A DNA stretch of 34,747 nucleotides from Anaerolineae bacterium. Lineage in GTDB: Bacteria; Chloroflexota; Anaerolineae; JAAYZQ01. A program made the position numbers and the translations under genes. How positions within the stretch are numbered: position 1 is the first letter of the stretch; the number at the start of each line of letters is the position of its first letter. The notes beneath the pieces were generated by a model that saw only the letters and a list, made by a program, of their open reading frames with translations, searched no databases and had not been told where the DNA came from. This document shows positions 32,059-34,747 of the stretch, in pieces. The stretch covers positions 1 through 34,747 of the forward strand of contig JAFGIA010000456.1 of NCBI GenBank assembly GCA_016929795.1. Reading direction: 5' to 3'.

Positions 32059-32930
32059 TCGCCAGTTGCCTCCAGGTAGACCTCTTCCAGCGTCGCGTGC
32101 TGCTCACTCAAGTGCTGCACATCCACCCCCGCCTCGATCAGCGCGCGCAGCACCTCGCCCTTGCAAGCTACGTCATCCCCCTCCAACACCAACTGGCGCT
32201 CCGTGATCGCGATACCGGGGCACAGCGTGGTTAACGCCGGCACGATGGACGGCGGCAGCGCACGGGCCAAGATCTTGACCTGCCGCCTGGGTGCGAGGAT
32301 CTCGTCGAGCGGCCCGCTGCGCACCAGCCGCCCCTTATTGAGCACCGCGACGTGGGTGCACACGCGCAGCACCTGCTCCAGTTGGTGGCTCGACAGGATC
32401 ACCGTCCTTCCCGACTCGTGCATCGACGTAACCTGCTCGCGGATAAAGCGCTGCCCACCGGGGTCGAGTCCCAGCGTCGGCTCGTCGAGGATCACCAGGG
32501 GCGGGTCGGCCAGCAGGGCCTGCGCGAGCCCTGTGCGCTGCAGCATGCCGCGTGAGCAGGTGCCGAGCCGGCGCCCCGCCTCCCCCTCCAGCCCGAGCTG
32601 CGCCAGGAGCCCGGCGACGGCCTGCCGGGCCTCCCCGCGCCCCAGGCCTCCAAGCCGTCCCAACAACATCAGGTACTCGCCGATAGCAAAACGCGGTGGG
32701 TAAAAGGTGCGCTCGGGCAAGAATCCGATCCGCGCTGTGGGTAGCCCTGCGCGGTCGATCTGGCCCGAAGTTGGCAAGATAAAGCCCATGATCAGGTGCA
32801 GGAGCGTGCTCTTGCCGGCACCATTGGGGCCCAGCAAGCCATAGACGGCTCCTTGCGGCACCTCGAGCGATAGATGATCGAGGGCCAGGGTGCCGTCATA
32901 CCGCTTGACGATCTCTTGAATGCGGATCAT
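32055..32930 (-). CDS. ABC-2 type transporter ATP-binding protein
   Basis: The 291-residue ATPase has Walker A GPNGAGKST (34-42), signature CSRGMLQR near 127 (a variant usual in CcmA/NatA-type exporters), Walker B VILDEPTLGLDP near 150 and the switch His in SSHQLEQV near 185. A C-terminal region of about 90 residues follows, typical of this group. ATG 32930 lies 9 nt after the dehydrogenase gene; its ribosome site is weak. Confidence 0.92.
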   Translation of the reverse strand: MIRIQEIVKRYDGTLALDHLSLEVPQGAVYGLLGPNGAGKSTLLHLIMGFILPTSGQIDRAGLPTARIGFLPERTFYPPRFAIGEYLMLLGRLGGLGRGEARQAVAGLLAQLGLEGEAGRRLGTCSRGMLQRTGLAQALLADPPLVILDEPTLGLDPGGQRFIREQVTSMHESGRTVILSSHQLEQVLRVCTHVAVLNKGRLVRSGPLDEILAPRRQVKILARALPPSIVPALTTLCPGIAITERQLVLEGDDVACKGEVLRALIEAGVDVQHLSEQHATLEEVYLEATGE

Positions 32931-32939
32931 GAAGCCTGG

Positions 32940-33791
32940 TTACCTATAGGTATAGAACCCCTGGCCGCTTTTGCGGCCCATCTGCCCGGCGAGCACCATG
33001 CGCCGCAGCAGAGGGGGGGCTGCGTAGCGCCCGTCCTTGTACTCGTCATACATCGCGTCGGCGATGAACAGGCACGTGTCGAGCCCCACGAAATCGAGCA
33101 GCGTGAGCGGCCCCATGGGGTGATTCAGGCCCAGCTTGATCGCCGTATCAATGTCCTCCTTCGTCGCCAGGCCATTCTCGTACACACGCACAGCGTCGAG
33201 CAGATAGGGGATGAGCAGGCGATTCACGATGAAACCAGGCGTGTCCTTGGCCGTCACCATCGTCTTTTCCAACGACGCGCCGAACGCCCGTGCCGTCTCC
33301 ATCGTCTCATCACTTGTCAGGATCGTGCGCACGAATTCAATCAGCGGCATCACCGGCACCGGGTTGAAAAAGTGAATGCCGAGCACCTTGTCGCCTCTGC
33401 CAGTCACGCTCGCCATCTCGGTTACCGACAGCGAGGAGGTGTTGCTCGACAGGATCGCGTGCGGTGCCAGGATCTTGTCCAGCGTGCCAAAGATCTCTTT
33501 CTTCAAGGCCATATTCTCTGTCACCGCTTCGACCACCAGGTCACACGCGGCCATGTCGGCGAGATCGAGTGTGCCCAGGATCCGCCCCAGTGCTTCGTCT
33601 GCCTCTGCCTGTTCCATCTTGCCGCGCTGCACGGCTTTTCCCACCGAACGCTGGATCCGGCCCAGGCCGGCGTCGAGGAATCCCTGCTCTGCTTCGCGCA
33701 CCACGACGCCGTATCCCGCTCGCGCACACACTTCGGCGATGCCCGAGCCCATCAGCCCACACCCGACCACGCCAACCGTCTTGATCTCCAT
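32940..33791 (-). CDS. 3-hydroxybutyryl-CoA dehydrogenase
   Basis: The 283-residue protein has the NAD-binding GCGLMGSG (10-17), SSNTSSLSVTEMA near 116, catalytic His in GIHFFNPVPVMPLIE near 140 and GFIVNRLLIPYL near 186 with NHPMGPLTLLDFVG near 228. Length fits the short Hbd/PaaH/FadB2 type, which oxidises (S)-3-hydroxyacyl-CoA in fatty acid or butanoate metabolism. ATG 33791 follows AAAGGAGGAG. No other beta-oxidation gene is in the window. Confidence 0.94.
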   Translation of the reverse strand: MEIKTVGVVGCGLMGSGIAEVCARAGYGVVVREAEQGFLDAGLGRIQRSVGKAVQRGKMEQAEADEALGRILGTLDLADMAACDLVVEAVTENMALKKEIFGTLDKILAPHAILSSNTSSLSVTEMASVTGRGDKVLGIHFFNPVPVMPLIEFVRTILTSDETMETARAFGASLEKTMVTAKDTPGFIVNRLLIPYLLDAVRVYENGLATKEDIDTAIKLGLNHPMGPLTLLDFVGLDTCLFIADAMYDEYKDGRYAAPPLLRRMVLAGQMGRKSGQGFYTYR

Positions 33792-33863
33792 CTCGACTCC
33801 TCCCTTTCCTACCCGTTTGAATCATCAGAAGAGGCGCCCGGTTTTCTACCGGCCCTCCGCGAT

Positions 33864-34490
33864 CTATTCACCCGTCCCGCGCTTGCGCGAATCACCACGG
33901 ACATACTTGCTGGGGCGCGGCCACTCCGGGCTGCCCTTCCCCCCACCACGCCACGCAGGCCGGCCCACGTCTTCGACCAGCCGCGGCCGCCACTCCTGCT
34001 CCTCGATCTGCTGGGACCGGGGCTGCTCCTCCCACTCCCGCTGCTTTGAGCTCGTGGGCACGCGCAGCATGCCCATCAGCGCCTCTGTGCGCCACAATTT
34101 GGCCGCGTCGATCTCACCCAGTTCGAACAGCAGTGAAATCACCTCTGCATCCACAGCCATCTGCTTATCCACCAGTTGCGTCTTGTACCACGACACAGCT
34201 CGCTTGAGACCATCGAAAATAAACCTCAATTGCGCTCGCGCGTCATCGCGTCCAAACGCATGGGCCATCAACCTCTCGTCCAGCTCGATATCCTGCACCG
34301 GCACGTCGTGGAGACGCAAATAGCGCGACACGGGGGCAATCGCCGCCTGCTGGGCCTGGAGCAGTTCCCTCAGGAGTTCCGCTACCTCTGGCCCGGGCCC
34401 TGCCTCGAGATACTTTTCAAAAATGTGGATATAGGTCAGTTTATAGCGGAGATTGCGGGTCAATCGAACGACCACGATCGATTCTGTCAT
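33864..34490 (-). CDS. Helical protein of unknown function
   Basis: The 208-residue product is not recognised. Residues 1-140 look all-helical (LTYIHIFEKYLEAG, ELLRELLQAQQAAIAPVSRYL, DAEVISLLFELGEIDAAKLWR), perhaps a helical bundle; the C-terminal 60 residues are charged, Trp/Arg/Pro-rich and probably disordered. ATG 34490 has AAGGGAG; the upstream in-frame start lacks one. It lies 72 nt upstream of the dehydrogenase gene on the same strand, behind a promoter at 34527-34555. Confidence 0.7.
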   Translation of the reverse strand: MTESIVVVRLTRNLRYKLTYIHIFEKYLEAGPGPEVAELLRELLQAQQAAIAPVSRYLRLHDVPVQDIELDERLMAHAFGRDDARAQLRFIFDGLKRAVSWYKTQLVDKQMAVDAEVISLLFELGEIDAAKLWRTEALMGMLRVPTSSKQREWEEQPRSQQIEEQEWRPRLVEDVGRPAWRGGGKGSPEWPRPSKYVRGDSRKRGTGE

Positions 34491-34526
34491 TATGACTCCC
34501 TTCCCATCGAGCATCAGATTCGCCGT

Positions 34527-34555
34527 ATAGTAAGCGTAGAGTTTGCGTCCAGCAA
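34527..34555 (-). promoter_or_regulatory. Candidate promoter for the unknown helical protein gene
   Basis: On the minus strand TTGCTG (plus 34550-34555), 17-bp spacer and TACTAT (plus 34527-34532). Leader about 30 nt to ATG 34490. Weaker than the other promoters listed. I see no gene in the remaining bases to 34747. Confidence 0.5.
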
Positions 34556-34713
34556 CACTTGCAACAGTATGCTAATATACCCTTGAGCAACTGGCATGGT
34601 TCATGGCGGGCGAGCGTCATCCCAGCCCGCAGCACCGCAGAGGCGGTCGCGAACCGGGGTGGGTCACAAATGGGCCATGCCACTTTCTCAAAATTCTTCT
34701 CCTCCTTTTGATT

Positions 34714-34745
34714 GAGAGCTAAGGGTTGGGCCGCCCTTAGCTCTC
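34714..34745. repeat. 12-bp perfect hairpin at the window edge
   Basis: Arms 34714-34725 (GAGAGCTAAGGG) and 34734-34745 are exact complements around an 8-nt loop. The apex carries TTGGGCCGCCC, the same 11-mer as the hairpin at 31295-31331. It may belong to a small repeat family or end a gene beyond the window. Confidence 0.65.
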
Positions 34746-34747
34746 GA

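Noticed and set aside
32874..34049. Plus-strand open frame of 391 codons
   Set aside because: It is antisense to the hydroxybutyryl-CoA dehydrogenase gene and shows no domain.
34617..34706. AGGAGG followed 9 nt later by a 24-codon TTG frame on the minus strand
   Set aside because: The peptide has no recognisable content and no promoter; kept only as a possibility.

Overview
The window is GC-rich, gene-dense bacterial chromosome with almost no space between genes. Nothing in it is phage-like, and I see no rRNA, tRNA or CRISPR array. Several traits point to Chloroflexota (Anaerolineae/Caldilineae-type): a membrane Ser/Thr kinase with Thr/Pro-rich linkers and a C-terminal Ig-like domain, an MscL with a zinc-ribbon tail, heptamer-like intergenic repeats, and sigma70-type promoters with TTGNNN/TATAAT boxes 17 bp apart. 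The phylum is an inference from protein style, not a database result.

Region 1 (1-8737, + strand): FAD and [2Fe-2S] subunits of a molybdenum hydroxylase (large subunit not in view), a HemW-like radical SAM protein, a class I/II aminotransferase, a Ser/Thr kinase, a YhhN-type lysoplasmalogenase, an MgtC/DUF4010 membrane protein and MscL. Region 2 (8738-13656): a convergent intergenic patch with a strong hairpin, phased CCCGCAA repeats and an 18-bp palindrome; a 5'-truncated ATP-binding/winged-helix gene; a membrane histidine kinase; and, divergently, an 8-oxoguanine-deaminase-like amidohydrolase.

Region 3 (13657-25743, - strand) is the highlight. A consensus promoter flanked by a perfect inverted repeat precedes an RpiR regulator, a binding-protein-dependent ABC importer (fused permease, ATPase, lipoprotein), three tandem HAD proteins, a CIRCULARLY PERMUTED cofactor-independent phosphoglycerate mutase, a TIM-barrel sugar-phosphate isomerase-like protein, a uridine-kinase-like P-loop kinase with an unrecognised N-terminal domain, and a DUF47/PhoU-like protein. 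All are on one strand with overlaps or short gaps. This looks like an uptake and processing system for a phosphorylated organic compound; the substrate is unknown.

Region 4 (25741-30091, - strand): a 72-aa protein with its own promoter, a dolichol/phytol-kinase-like membrane protein with an unclear start, a double NUDIX protein with two zinc ribbons, a radical SAM protein and an NAD-dependent epimerase. Region 5 (30122-34747): divergent 6-phosphofructokinase (+), then on the - strand an unknown 208-aa protein, 3-hydroxybutyryl-CoA dehydrogenase and a two-gene ABC-2 type transporter. Palindromic hairpins, two sharing the apex TTGGGCCGCCC, sit at gene borders.
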